This document shows, one piece after another, positions 17,186 through 26,595 of a stretch of DNA of 64,000 bases. Location: contig NZ_CP069128.1 in the NCBI RefSeq assembly GCF_029637485.1, positions 1 to 64,000 on the forward strand, given 5' to 3'. Position 1 is the first letter of the stretch. Each line of letters starts with the position of its first letter. The translations under genes and the position numbers were made by a program. The notes under the pieces are model-generated. The model saw only the letters and a program-made list of their open reading frames with translations. It did no database searches and was not told where the DNA came from. The stretch comes from Sphingomonas sp. LHG3406-1 (GTDB taxonomy: Bacteria > Pseudomonadota > Alphaproteobacteria > Sphingomonadales > Sphingomonadaceae).

Positions 17186-18520
17186 GTGAACAAGTATCTG
17201 CTTGCGACGACAATGATGGCCTTGCTGGCTTCCCCGGACGTAGCGGAGGCGCGCAAGAAGAAGGCGCCGCCACCGGCACCCGCGCCGGTGGTCCGGGTCG
17301 TGCCCACCGATCCGGTGGAGCTTTACTACTACACGCACGGCGACGCCCCCATCTGGTTTCGCAACGACGCCAGCCGCGCGGCGGCGTCGCGTCTCGGAGC
17401 CATCCTCCGCCGGGCGCCCATCGACGGCTTTGCCGCCGGCCCGGCGCTTGCTGCGCAGGTAGACGCGGCCATTGCCTCGGCGGTGCCCGGTAATGCGCAG
17501 GCGCAGAAGTCGGCCGAGCTGGCGTTGAGCAAGGCCTGGGTCGCCTACATGCAGCACATGCGCACGGCGCCGAAGGGGATGATCTACGGCTATCAGCAAC
17601 TCGCCCCTCATTCACGGCCTGACCAGATCCTGCTGACGACCGCCGCAGCGCCCGACCTTGCCGCCACGCTTGATCGCATGGCCGACGTCAATCCTACCTA
17701 TCGCGGCTTGCGCGAAGCGGCGCTGGCGAGCGGAATGACGGCGGCCGATGCGCGGCTGCTTTCCAATTTGGAGCGCGCCCGCGTGCTTCCGTCGACCGGC
17801 CGCTTCATCCTGGTCGATAGCGGGAATGCCATGCTGACCATGTATGAAAATGGACAGCCCGTGGACCGGATGAAGGTTATCGTCGGCACGGAAGAGACGC
17901 CGACGCCGATGATCGCCAGCGTCATTCACTGGATCACGCTCAATCCCTACTGGAACGTGCCACCCAACCTCATCAAGAAGACCATCGCGCCGAGTGCGAT
18001 CAAGGGCGGCGACGCCTATCTCAAGCGCACGGGCTATGAGGTGATGAGCGGCTGGGGTCCGGACGCCACCGTCGTGCCTGCAAAGGATGTGGACTGGAAC
18101 AAGGTGCTCGCCAATCCGGAGTCGGTCCGGGTCCGCCAGAAGCCCAGCGCCCTCAACAGCATGGGTCGTCTCAAGGTGCCGTTCCCAAGCGGGCAGGACA
18201 TCTTCCTTCACGACACGCCGTCCAAGGACAAGTTCCAGCTCGCGAACCGCCAGCAGTCGAACGGCTGCATCCGTCTTGAGGACGCCAAGCGGCTCGCCCG
18301 CTGGCTGATGGGTTCGGAACCGGCGATGAGTGGCAAGGATCCCGAGCAGTTCGTCCAGATTCCGAAGGGTGTTCCGGTTTACCTCACCTATTTGACGGTT
18401 GAGGCGGGCGCCGACGGCAAGCTGGCGATGCGCAAGGATCCCTATGGCTGGGACGGCCGCCCGGACCTCCAGCTGGCAGCTGCCACCATGTACTCCAGCG
18501 TGGCGCGTCCGGCACCATAA
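17186..18520 (+). CDS. L,D-transpeptidase (YkuD domain, YcbB/ErfK-like)
   Basis: 444 residues from GTG 17186 after GGACGGGG. A signal peptide (MNKYLLATTMMALLASPDVAEA) and KKKAPPPAPAP linker are followed by a helical region, then the YkuD catalytic domain: FLHDTPSKDKF (His) and SNGCIRLED with nucleophile Cys361. These enzymes make 3-3 peptidoglycan crosslinks or attach proteins to the wall in the periplasm. The N-terminal arrangement resembles the larger YcbB class. It is followed by a strong terminator. Confidence 0.93.
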   Translation: MNKYLLATTMMALLASPDVAEARKKKAPPPAPAPVVRVVPTDPVELYYYTHGDAPIWFRNDASRAAASRLGAILRRAPIDGFAAGPALAAQVDAAIASAVPGNAQAQKSAELALSKAWVAYMQHMRTAPKGMIYGYQQLAPHSRPDQILLTTAAAPDLAATLDRMADVNPTYRGLREAALASGMTAADARLLSNLERARVLPSTGRFILVDSGNAMLTMYENGQPVDRMKVIVGTEETPTPMIASVIHWITLNPYWNVPPNLIKKTIAPSAIKGGDAYLKRTGYEVMSGWGPDATVVPAKDVDWNKVLANPESVRVRQKPSALNSMGRLKVPFPSGQDIFLHDTPSKDKFQLANRQQSNGCIRLEDAKRLARWLMGSEPAMSGKDPEQFVQIPKGVPVYLTYLTVEAGADGKLAMRKDPYGWDGRPDLQLAAATMYSSVARPAP

Positions 18521-18546
18521 GGACCCCGAAAGCGTGAACAAGATCA

Positions 18547-18580
18547 GGCCGGCAGGGGCGACCCTGCCGGCCTTTTCGTT
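18547..18580 (+). terminator. Rho-independent terminator of the L,D-transpeptidase gene
   Basis: The 11-bp stem GGCCGGCAGGG / CCCTGCCGGCC has a GCGA loop and is followed by TTTTCGTT, 27 bases after the stop. Confidence 0.88.
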
Positions 18581-18616
18581 GTTCGCACCCGCAGGCACTC
18601 ATCACTATTGTTAGGC

Positions 18617-18652
18617 AAAGAAAAACGGGGCGGAGCCGAAGCTCCACCCCGT
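18617..18652 (-). terminator. Rho-independent terminator of paralogue B OMP
   Basis: On the minus strand the stem GGGGTGGAGC / GCTCCGCCCC closes on a TTCG loop and runs into GTTTTTCTTTG. It faces the plus-strand terminator at 18547, so the two convergent units are insulated from each other. Confidence 0.85.
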
Positions 18653-18671
18653 CTGTCTGTGGCCAGTGGCC

Positions 18672-18693
18672 GGCCGGTCCCGAAGGACCGGCC
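18672..18693 (-). repeat. Perfect inverted repeat before the terminator
   Basis: GGCCGGTCC-TTCG-GGACCGGCC on the minus strand is a 9-bp perfect hairpin with a stable TTCG loop, 9 bases past the stop and upstream of the terminator. It could protect the 3' end of the mRNA. Confidence 0.6.
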
Positions 18694-18701
18694 AGGACCC
18701 C

Positions 18702-19514
<813 letters not shown>

Positions 19515-19850
19515 GCTTTCCCCTTCTCGCTCAGAGTTAGTGTTGATGGCGCCCCGAACTTGTAGAGCAGCCGATAAGTTTCGCTCAAGCGAAAGCTGAA
19601 CAAGCACCGGTATGAGATTGTGTCTTGAGCGCAACAGTCGAGGAGTGCGAAAGAGGGGCAGGAAACGGCCTAAGATACGGCGGTGAAACAAGAAACTGCT
19701 GCAGCGCGGCCAGCGTCGCCCGGGTGCGGGCTCCGAAAAGCGGCAATCCCCGGTTGCTGCGACGGCGTCCGAACCCCGGTCCAAATAGCCCTCGCGTCGG
19801 CCTGCATCGCGGTGTAGGACCATCGGCGCAGGGGAAGCGCGGAGGAGCCT
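19515..19850. promoter_or_regulatory. Divergent intergenic region between OMP B and the LOV-HTH gene
   Basis: 336 bp with no convincing ORF. It must contain the promoters for both genes. It holds a perfect 16-bp palindrome (19579-19594), and a GGTCC-AAAT-AGCCC pair of half-sites (19778-19791) about 60 bases before the LOV-HTH start. No clear sigma-70 promoter stands out. Confidence 0.5.
19579..19594. promoter_or_regulatory. 16-bp palindrome, possible operator
   Basis: TTTCGCTCAAGCGAAA: arms TTTCGCT/AGCGAAA around a CA centre, about 65 bases before the OMP B start. It is typical in form for a dimeric regulator site; the protein is unknown. The divergently encoded LOV-HTH is one candidate. Confidence 0.4.
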
Positions 19851-20462
19851 GTGCTGGCTTCGGTCGATGAAGAACGCCTGGTCGAAACGGTGGGGTACAG
19901 CCCCATCGCGACCGTGCTCAGCAATCCTCGCAAGCCCGACAATCCCTTGGAAGTCGCTAACCAGGCCTTCTGCGATCTTACCGGCTATGCCGAGGACGAG
20001 ATAATCGGCCGCAATTGCCGCTTCCTGTCCGGTGCCGCGACCGAACCCTGGCTCACCGAACGGATCCGTGAGGGCGTGCGCACCCACAAGTCGGTGCTGG
20101 TCGACATCCTCAACTACAAGAAGGACGGCACGCCCTTCCGCAATGCGGTGCTGGTGACCCCGCTCTTCGATGCCAGTGGGGAACTGTCCTGGTTCCTCGG
20201 CAGCCAGGTCGAACTCGGCAGCGAGAGCACGGCGGTATTCAGCGGTCGCCGCGAGAAGGCCATCCTCGCCGTCAATGGCCTCCCGCCGCGCCAGCGCCAG
20301 GTGCTGGAACTGATTGCCAAGGGTCTGCTCAACAAGCAGATCGCCTGGGAGCTCAAGATCAGCGAGAAGACCGTGAAGATGCACCGCGCCCTGCTGATGG
20401 AGCGGCTTGGCGTCCCGACCAGCGCCGACCTGATCCGGCTTGCGGTCGAAGCGGGCCTCTAG
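19851..20462 (+). CDS. LOV-HTH blue-light-responsive transcription factor (EL222-like)
   Basis: 203 residues from GTG 19851 after GCGGAGGAGCCT. The LOV domain (about 12-128) has the photoactive Cys56 in GRNCRFLSG, NQAFCDLTGY, and NYKKDGTPFRNAVLVTPL (flavin contacts). The LuxR-type HTH (about 145-203) has LPPRQRQVLELIAKGLLNKQIA and SEKTVKMHRALLMERL. Order and wording match EL222 of Erythrobacter litoralis, which dimerises and binds DNA on blue-light flavin-cysteinyl adduct formation. The N-terminus is shorter than in EL222. Flavin binding and light control are inferred from the family. Confidence 0.93.
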   Translation: MLASVDEERLVETVGYSPIATVLSNPRKPDNPLEVANQAFCDLTGYAEDEIIGRNCRFLSGAATEPWLTERIREGVRTHKSVLVDILNYKKDGTPFRNAVLVTPLFDASGELSWFLGSQVELGSESTAVFSGRREKAILAVNGLPPRQRQVLELIAKGLLNKQIAWELKISEKTVKMHRALLMERLGVPTSADLIRLAVEAGL

Positions 20463-20611
20463 CCCCACTCAGGTCGCATACCGGCCTAAGCCTATCTTTG
20501 CGCGAGGCTGCGCGAGAGGCACATCCGCATCATCACCATTCGTGCGGCACACTTCCCCCTTGAGTGCCGACCGGATGCTCCGAGCCGAGCTTCCCCGCTG
20601 CTCGGAAACTC

Positions 20612-20645
20612 CGTGCCGGCCGCATGCCCGCCTGCGGTCGGCACG
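20612..20645 (+). terminator. Possible terminator hairpin after LOV-HTH
   Basis: CGTGCCGGCCGCA / TGCGGTCGGCACG pair with one G-T mismatch around an 8-base loop, followed by CCTTCCTTCC. It lies in the 205-bp gap between the LOV-HTH stop and the convergent cca stop. The rest of the gap shows nothing else. Confidence 0.4.
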
Positions 20646-20667
20646 CCTTCCTTCCACAACGCCGCAC

Positions 20668-21852
20668 TCATCTGGCGCCCGTAGCGGCAAGCTCTTCGTC
20701 GACCAGTTGCTCGAGCCGCTCTCCGTCGGGAAAGCCTTCCTCGACCCAGCGTGCCTCGATCGCCTTCAGCGTGCGCGCCACCGCCGGTCCGGCCACCAGC
20801 CCGCGCCTGATGAGGTCGCCGCCGCCGACCGGCAGGCGCGGCGGAACCCAGCCCTCCAGCGATGCCGCGGCTTCGGCTTGACCGGCGAGCAGAAGCCGGT
20901 CCCGCGCTTCGTCGGTTCCGATCCGATAGGCGAGCGCCCGGGGAACGCCCGGGGTCTCCTCGGTCGCCGCCGAGGCCAGCCGCTTGCGGGCCTTGTTGCT
21001 GAGCTTCAGCCGCGCCGCGACCTTCTCGGCGACGAGCGGGTCGCGGGGCAGGAGGGCGGCGAAGCGGCGGAGCGGCTCCGGCGCGATCCCCGCCGCCTGC
21101 TCGGCCGCGATCAGCTGCTCAAGCGCGGGTAGGGCCTCTGTGCCGATCTCGGGCAGGACCGGCCGAAGCAGGCCATGCTCCAGCATCAGCCGCACGGTCG
21201 CGGCGGGGTTGGGCAAGGCGAGCAGCTTCAGCCACTCGTCGGCGATCCGCTCACGCGACAGGGCCATCAGGTCGTTGGCCCTGGCTTCGCAGGCGGCAAG
21301 GCCGGCCTCATCCACGCCCGACCCGAAGCGGGCGGTGAAACGGAAGAAGCGGAGGATGCGCAAGTGATCCTCAGCGATGCGCTGGAGCGGCTCGCCGATA
21401 AACCGCACCCGGCCCTCGGCAAGGTCGTCGAGCCCGCCGAAATAGTCGAACACCCGTCCTTCGCCTGGATCGAAGTAAAGCGCGTTGACGGTGAAATCCC
21501 GTCTCGCCGCATCCTCCCGCCAGTCGTCGGTGAAGGCCACGGTCGCATGCCGCCCGTCGGTGGCGAGATCGGCGCGCAGAGTGGTGACCTCGATCGTTTC
21601 GCCCTGGGCGAGCGCAGTGACGGTGCCGTGGGTAATTCCGGTCGGAACGGTCCTGATTCCGGCCGCCCCGCAGCGGCGCATCACTTCATAGGGGCTCAGG
21701 CTGGTGGCGACATCGACATCGGCGACCTCGTGGCCGAGCAGGCTGTCGCGCACCGCGCCGCCCACCAGCCGCACCTGCCCCTCTCCCAGCGCCGCAAGTA
21801 GCGCGGCGATGCCGGGACGCTCGGCCATTGCTTCGAGACGGCTCAACTCCAC
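20668..21852 (-). CDS. cca: CCA tRNA nucleotidyltransferase / poly(A) polymerase family
   Basis: 394 residues from GTG 21852 (overlapping the NUDIX gene by 10 bases) or ATG 21828. Class II nucleotidyltransferase motifs: VRLVGGAVRDSLLG, the catalytic DVDVAT pair, RRDFTVNALYFDP, and AEDHLRILRFFRFTARFG. It adds or repairs the 3' CCA of tRNA. The operon with the upstream CoA pyrophosphatase and DUF1285 genes is seen in other alphaproteobacteria. Confidence 0.94.
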   Translation of the reverse strand: MELSRLEAMAERPGIAALLAALGEGQVRLVGGAVRDSLLGHEVADVDVATSLSPYEVMRRCGAAGIRTVPTGITHGTVTALAQGETIEVTTLRADLATDGRHATVAFTDDWREDAARRDFTVNALYFDPGEGRVFDYFGGLDDLAEGRVRFIGEPLQRIAEDHLRILRFFRFTARFGSGVDEAGLAACEARANDLMALSRERIADEWLKLLALPNPAATVRLMLEHGLLRPVLPEIGTEALPALEQLIAAEQAAGIAPEPLRRFAALLPRDPLVAEKVAARLKLSNKARKRLASAATEETPGVPRALAYRIGTDEARDRLLLAGQAEAAASLEGWVPPRLPVGGGDLIRRGLVAGPAVARTLKAIEARWVEEGFPDGERLEQLVDEELAATGAR

Positions 21853-22436
21853 GCGTTCAGCCGCCGCGAGAGATTGACCAGCATGGCAGCGGTCGCGCCC
21901 CAGATGCGGCGACCTTCCCAGTCGATCTGATAGTAGGTCCGCATCCTGCCTCGGAACTCCGCTTCGATGGCGCGCTGGTTGGCGGGATCGAGGAGGAAGG
22001 CAAGCGGCGCTTCGAACCAGTCGGCCACTTCTGCCTCATGCGGGCTGAGCGGCAGGTCGGGATCGACCGCGCCAAGGACCGGGGTCACCTCATAGCCGGT
22101 GACGGTGCGATAGGGATCGGCGCTGCCCCATAGCGTGACGGCGGATGCCGGCAGCCCGATCTCCTCCTCCGCCTCGCGCAGTGCCGCGGCGGCGGCATGC
22201 TGGTCCTCGGGATCGATCCGCCCACCGGGAAACGCCACCTGGCCGGCATGGGTGCGCAGATGCTCGCGGCGGACGGTCAGCAGGACTCCAGGCTCGGCCC
22301 TGCGGGTGATCGCCACCAGCACCGCGGCGGGGACGATCCCGTCGGTCACCGAAGCCCCCTCGATGAGGTCGCCGGCTAGAAGGTCCTCAGGCGCTGGTGC
22401 GTCGAGAGCCCGGCGCAGCCGCTCGGCGAGGTTCAT
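21843..22436 (-). CDS. CoA pyrophosphatase (NUDIX hydrolase)
   Basis: 197 residues. The UPF0035-type sequence before the NUDIX box is HAGQVAFPGG. The NUDIX helix Gx5Ex7REUxEExGU reads GRIDPEDQ...LREAEEEIGL. These enzymes cleave CoA or its derivatives. The ATG (22436) overlaps the DUF1285 stop by 4 bases. Confidence 0.92.
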   Translation of the reverse strand: MNLAERLRRALDAPAPEDLLAGDLIEGASVTDGIVPAAVLVAITRRAEPGVLLTVRREHLRTHAGQVAFPGGRIDPEDQHAAAAALREAEEEIGLPASAVTLWGSADPYRTVTGYEVTPVLGAVDPDLPLSPHEAEVADWFEAPLAFLLDPANQRAIEAEFRGRMRTYYQIDWEGRRIWGATAAMLVNLSRRLNAWS

Positions 22437-22981
22437 GCCTCCTCGAGCGGGAAGAAGCAGCCTTCGCTCCAGATGCCTGCGGGGCGCTCGGCCAGCGCAC
22501 GCTCGGCAAGCTCGTAATAGACCGGCCGCTCGAAACTGGCCTCGAGCCCGCCGCGAACCGCGAGGAGCGGCAGCCCCTGTTCCATCCGGATCGGGTGATC
22601 CTTTCCGACCACCAGCAACTCGCCATTGTTGAGCTGCACCGCGAGGGTAGCACCACGGCCGTCGCCCTCGGCGGTCATGGCGATCACCCGCAGCGCGGCC
22701 AGCTCGACGTCGATGTCCAGCTTTTCGACCGGAGTGACCAGCAGGTGGCGTCCGTCGGGCTCACGACGAAGGACGGAGGCGAACAGGCGGACGAGGGCGT
22801 CGCGCTGGATCCTCCTGCCGTCATGCCACCAGCGTCCCTCGGCATCGATTTTCATTCCGCTATGGCCGCAGTGGGGCGGGTCCCAGCGCTCTACCGGCGG
22901 GCGGCGCCGGCCGGCGGCGGCCGCTTCGATCTCGGCGAGAGACAGGCGAGCGATGTCGAGAGGAGGCTGGGTCTCGGGCAT
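22433..22981 (-). CDS. DUF1285 protein
   Basis: 182 residues from ATG 22981. Features of DUF1285 are PVERWDPPHCGHSGMKIDAEGRWWHDGRRI, REPDGRHLLVTPVEKLDI and FERPVYYELAERAL. A much longer open frame continues upstream but lies antisense to the next gene and is not real. Function unknown; the three genes 22981-20668 overlap and form one transcript. Confidence 0.9.
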   Translation of the reverse strand: MPETQPPLDIARLSLAEIEAAAAGRRRPPVERWDPPHCGHSGMKIDAEGRWWHDGRRIQRDALVRLFASVLRREPDGRHLLVTPVEKLDIDVELAALRVIAMTAEGDGRGATLAVQLNNGELLVVGKDHPIRMEQGLPLLAVRGGLEASFERPVYYELAERALAERPAGIWSEGCFFPLEEA

Positions 22982-23047
22982 GAGCGGGAAGGGAGATGAG
23001 GCCAGCGCCTTGTTTCCGCAAGAGCGGGCGCTACACGCTTGTTGCCG

Positions 23048-23776
23048 ATGACCAGGGTCGCGATCGTCACCGGTGCGGGCAAGAGGGTAGGCCGGGTCCT
23101 CGCAGAGGGCCTGCTCGACGATGGCTGGCAACTGGTCGCGCATGTCCGAAGCGCTTCGGACGAGGTCCCCTCCGGCGCCATCCGCGTCGTCGCCGATCTC
23201 GCTGACGGCAAGGCCGCCGCCGAGGCGATCATCGATGCCTGTCCGCATCCGCCGGGGTTGCTCGTCAACAATGCCTCGCGCTTCGTTGCCGACCGGCTCG
23301 AAACCTTCTCGGCCGAGGAACTTGCGGCCCACATGGCGGTGAACGTCGCCGCGCCGGCCTTGCTGACTTCGGCCTTCGCTGCAGCGGGCGGGTTTGGCGA
23401 TCGGCTGATCGTCAACATTCTCGACGCCAAGCTCGCGGCTCCGAACCCCGACTTCCTCAGCTACACATTGTCCAAGGCTGCCCTGGCGGCACTGACGCAG
23501 CTCAGTGCTCGGCAGCTCGCGGGGCAGGGCGTCCGGGTGAACGCCATCGCACCGGCGCTGATGCTGCTGTCCGAAGGGCAGAGCGAGCAGAACTTCGCCG
23601 CCACCCACGCCTTCAACCCCCTGAAGCGCGGGGTCGAACCCGCGGACGTGCTCCGCTCCCTTCGTTTCCTGGTGGACTCTCCCGTCGTCACCGGCGAGAC
23701 GCTCACCCTTGACGGCGGGCAGCGCTTCTGGCGCCTGCCACGCGACGTGCAATTCCTTGAAGCGGACCAAGAATGA
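23048..23776 (+). CDS. SDR, pteridine-reductase/FolM-like
   Basis: 242 residues from ATG 23048. The nucleotide motif is TGAGKRVGR, with Arg in place of Gly as in PTR1/FolM-type reductases. It also has NNASRF and active site YTLSKAALAAL. The end overlaps folB by 4 bases (ATGA). With FolB this suggests pterin metabolism (dihydromonapterin or dihydrofolate reduction); that role is inferred from motif and neighbour. Confidence 0.82.
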   Translation: MTRVAIVTGAGKRVGRVLAEGLLDDGWQLVAHVRSASDEVPSGAIRVVADLADGKAAAEAIIDACPHPPGLLVNNASRFVADRLETFSAEELAAHMAVNVAAPALLTSAFAAAGGFGDRLIVNILDAKLAAPNPDFLSYTLSKAALAALTQLSARQLAGQGVRVNAIAPALMLLSEGQSEQNFAATHAFNPLKRGVEPADVLRSLRFLVDSPVVTGETLTLDGGQRFWRLPRDVQFLEADQE

Positions 23777-24201
23777 CCGAAATACTGAGCTTCACCCCGC
23801 GCCTCGACGGGCTCGTTCCGGCCAGCCTCGCGGTGCGATCGGCAAAGATCCACCTCGATTCGCTCGAGGTGATGACCGACATCGGCTTCCATGAATTCGA
23901 GATCGGCTCCCCTCAGCGGCTGCTGGTCAGTGTCGAGGTCTGGCTGGAGGAACTCGCGCCGCCGCCGGGCGACTCCGCCGAGAATGCCTGGAACTACGAC
24001 CACGTGCGCGTCGAGATCGAGCGAATCGCTATGTCGAAAAGGTTCAATCTCCAGGAGACTTTGGCCCGGGAAGTCTATGACTGGATTGCTGCGCGCGCCG
24101 GAGTGAAGGCACTCAGGGTCGTCACGGCCAAGCCTGACGTCTATCCGAATGCACGTGGCGTGGGTGTTGAGATTGCCAGTTTTTCCGGCACGGCACCGTA
24201 A
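23773..24201 (+). CDS. folB: Dihydroneopterin aldolase (FolB)-family protein
   Basis: 142 residues. FolB motifs: the IGFHEFEIG start of the fold, QRLLVSVEVW, NYDHVRVEIE, FNLQETLAREVYDW and the C-terminal VTAKPDVYPNARGVGVEIA. About 25 extra N-terminal residues precede the fold. FolB converts dihydroneopterin to hydroxymethyl-dihydropterin in folate synthesis; FolX-type epimerase activity is an alternative given the FolM-like neighbour. Confidence 0.86.
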   Translation: MTEILSFTPRLDGLVPASLAVRSAKIHLDSLEVMTDIGFHEFEIGSPQRLLVSVEVWLEELAPPPGDSAENAWNYDHVRVEIERIAMSKRFNLQETLAREVYDWIAARAGVKALRVVTAKPDVYPNARGVGVEIASFSGTAP

Positions 24202-24385
24202 CGTTCCCGGGGCGCGGTTGAGCAAGCGGAACAATATGATTGCGCCGCCATTGAGGCCACATTAAGGAAGCGCGCCGACCCAGCCGATGATATGTTGATA
24301 CGTCGGCTCGCCAGCTCGGATCCGCGACTTGCTCAGCGGTTCCGAACCTGGTGCAGAGGTCACCCCTGAGGAGAATTGCGGCAGG

Positions 24386-25072
24386 ATGTCTTACGCCAAT
24401 CGCAGGCAGATGAGCGGGAACAGGACGGTTTCGATCGTCATTGTCGCCTTGCTGCATGTGCTGCTCGGATATGCGATCATCACCGGCCTCGCCTACAACG
24501 TCGTGAAGAAGGCTGCTGAGGATCTGAAGACCTTCGACGTGGAGGAGGAGCCGCCGCCCCCGCCGGAGGAGCCACCGCCCCCACCGCCGGAGCAGCCGCA
24601 GCAGGAGATTCCACCGCCGGTGGTTTCGCCGCCGCCGCTGGTGCGGACCAACACGCCGCCGCCGCCGGTTACGACGGTCAACGTGGCGCCGCCTAACCCG
24701 CCGATCACCTACACGGCTCCGCCGGCGCCTCCCGCGCCGCCGGCGCCACCGCCCCCGCCGCCCGCGCCCGTCAAGGTGCAGCCGGCTAAGGCCCGTGCGA
24801 ACCTCGCTTCTTACTTTTCGGATGACGATTATCCGCAGGACGCGATCCGTAACGAGCAGCAGGGCACGACCGGCGTTCGTCTCGACATCGGGCCGGACGG
24901 ACGGGTGACCAACTGCACGGTGACCAGTTCGTCGGGTTCGAGTTCGCTCGACAACACGACTTGCCGCCTTCTGCGCAGCCGAGCCCGGTTCACGCCGGCG
25001 ACGGACAGCAGCGGTGGCAGGACGACTGACACCACGACGACAAGGATCGTCTGGCGTCTGCCCGCCGACTGA
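24386..25072 (+). CDS. tonB: TonB energy-transduction protein
   Basis: 228 residues from ATG 24386 (site TGAGGAGAA). N-terminal TM helix (about 15-40, SIVIVALLHVLLGYAIITGL) is followed by a proline/glutamate-rich periplasmic spacer (about 55-135) and a C-terminal TonB domain (YPQDAIRNEQQGTTGVRLDIGPDGRV). It links proton motive force to outer-membrane receptors. It heads tonB-exbB-exbD-exbD. Cys in TNCTV and TTCRLL could form a disulfide. Confidence 0.93.
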   Translation: MSYANRRQMSGNRTVSIVIVALLHVLLGYAIITGLAYNVVKKAAEDLKTFDVEEEPPPPPEEPPPPPPEQPQQEIPPPVVSPPPLVRTNTPPPPVTTVNVAPPNPPITYTAPPAPPAPPAPPPPPPAPVKVQPAKARANLASYFSDDDYPQDAIRNEQQGTTGVRLDIGPDGRVTNCTVTSSSGSSSLDNTTCRLLRSRARFTPATDSSGGRTTDTTTTRIVWRLPAD

Positions 25073-25124
25073 TTAGCGCCTACACTTCCAAGCCCAACCG
25101 GTTTCTAGTCCAAGGATACGCACT

Positions 25125-26000
25125 ATGACTTTCGTCTCTCTGATGGCCGCAGCCGCAGCCCCCGCGGGCGATAACCCCTACGGCCTGATGCAGGCTCTGA
25201 ACGAGGGTGGTCTCATTGCTTGGGGCACCTTCGCCATCCTGGTCGGCATGTCGATCGGCACCTTCTACATTCTCTTCACCAAGTTCTTCGAGCAGCAGAA
25301 GATCATCAGCCAGGGCAACAAGGTCCGGGCCAGCTTCTGGAACTCGCCGAACCTGCGTGAAGCTGCCAGCAAGCTCGACGCCAAGAGCGCCTATCGCGCA
25401 ATCGTCGACGACACGCTGGTCGCTCAGGAGCAGCACGGCAAGCTGACCAACCCGATCGACCAGCATGACTGGATGGCCAACAGCCTCGCTCGTTCGCAGG
25501 GCGGCATCGGCGCGCGTCTCGGTGAAGGTCTGGCCTTCCTTGCGACCGTCGGTTCGACCTCGCCGTTCATCGGTCTGTTCGGTACCGTCGTCGGCATCTA
25601 CCGCGCGCTGATCAAGATCGGTGCGTCGGGTCAGGCCTCGATCTCAGTCGTCGCCGGCCCGGTCGGTGAGGCGCTCATCATGACCGCGCTCGGCCTGGTC
25701 GTCGCGGTTCCGGCCGTGCTCGCCTACAACTGGCTGATCCGTCGCAACAAGTCGATCATGGAAGACCTCGCGGCCTTCACCAACGACCTGCACGGCTACA
25801 TCATGTCCGAGGGCAAGGTGAAGCCGGCCATGGCTTCGGCTGGTGCCGCCAACGCCGGTTCGGCTTCGGTCGCCAAGGGTGCGCAGACCCGCTCGGGCGC
25901 CGCTCCGACCCCCGCCGGTTCGCAGCCGCTGACCACCGGCCAGACCTCGACCGGCCAGCAGGCCGGCGGCACTGGCACGACCACGGTCGACCGCCGCTAA
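25125..26000 (+). CDS. exbB: ExbB / MotA-TolQ-ExbB proton channel
   Basis: 291 residues (site AAGGA before ATG). Three TM segments: about 28-50, then LAFLATVGSTSPFIGLFGTVVGI and VGEALIMTALGLVVAVPAVLAY. After about residue 240 there is a Ser/Thr/Gly/Ala/Gln-rich tail (KGAQTRSGAAPTPAG...) longer than in most ExbBs, likely disordered. It forms the TonB motor with ExbD. Confidence 0.94.
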   Translation: MTFVSLMAAAAAPAGDNPYGLMQALNEGGLIAWGTFAILVGMSIGTFYILFTKFFEQQKIISQGNKVRASFWNSPNLREAASKLDAKSAYRAIVDDTLVAQEQHGKLTNPIDQHDWMANSLARSQGGIGARLGEGLAFLATVGSTSPFIGLFGTVVGIYRALIKIGASGQASISVVAGPVGEALIMTALGLVVAVPAVLAYNWLIRRNKSIMEDLAAFTNDLHGYIMSEGKVKPAMASAGAANAGSASVAKGAQTRSGAAPTPAGSQPLTTGQTSTGQQAGGTGTTTVDRR

Positions 26001-26089
26001 GCTCAGGTTCACGGGGCCGGTCGCCTGATGGTGCCGGCCCCGCGTCCCCGGGCACTGCGCTTTGATTTCGAAGAGGGAATACAGATCCC

Positions 26090-26578
26090 ATGGCAATGAG
26101 TGTCGGCAAGGAAGACGGCGACGACGTCCCGATGTCCGACATCAACACCACGCCCCTCGTGGACGTGATGCTGGTGCTCCTCATCATCTTCCTGATTGCC
26201 ATTCCGGTGGTGGTGGAGACGGTTCCGATCGCGCTTCCGAAGACTGCCTATGAAGTGCGCGAGACCAAGCCCGAGAACGTCGAGCTGACCGTTCGCGGCG
26301 GCCCTGGCGATACCTGTGAAGTCTACCTCGGCATGACTCCGATCGACAGCACGGCGCTGCTCGACACGGCGGTTGCGCGGCTCGAGAAGGCGATTGCGGA
26401 TGTCGGCGGTGCGGACAATCTCACTGATGAGACCATGCCCGAAGTTCATATCCGCGGCGACGTCGGCACGCCTTACAAGTGCATCGGCGGGACCATTTTC
26501 ACGATGCAACGCGCCGGTTTTGCGCGGGTCGGCTTCGTGTCCGAGCCGCCGCCCGGCTCGACCGTGACCCGGATGTAA
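26090..26578 (+). CDS. exbD: ExbD biopolymer transport protein, copy 1
   Basis: 162 residues. One TM helix after MSDINTTPLVDVMLVLLIIFLIAIPV, containing the proton-path Asp (LVDVML). The periplasmic part includes two cysteines (DTCEVY and YKCIGG) not present in copy 2. It lies 89 bases after exbB and 17 bases before copy 2; the GAGG site is 5' to its ATG. Confidence 0.93.
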   Translation: MAMSVGKEDGDDVPMSDINTTPLVDVMLVLLIIFLIAIPVVVETVPIALPKTAYEVRETKPENVELTVRGGPGDTCEVYLGMTPIDSTALLDTAVARLEKAIADVGGADNLTDETMPEVHIRGDVGTPYKCIGGTIFTMQRAGFARVGFVSEPPPGSTVTRM

Positions 26579-26595
26579 GAGAAGGATTACGCCTC

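Noticed and set aside
19778..19791. GGTCC-AAAT-AGCCC as an EL222-type binding site
   Set aside because: Spacer is 4 bases versus 2 in the consensus as I remember it; kept only as a hint, not as a feature.
22982..23770. Long upstream extension of DUF1285
   Set aside because: The extension is antisense to the FolM-like gene; the DUF1285 domain starts at ATG 22981.
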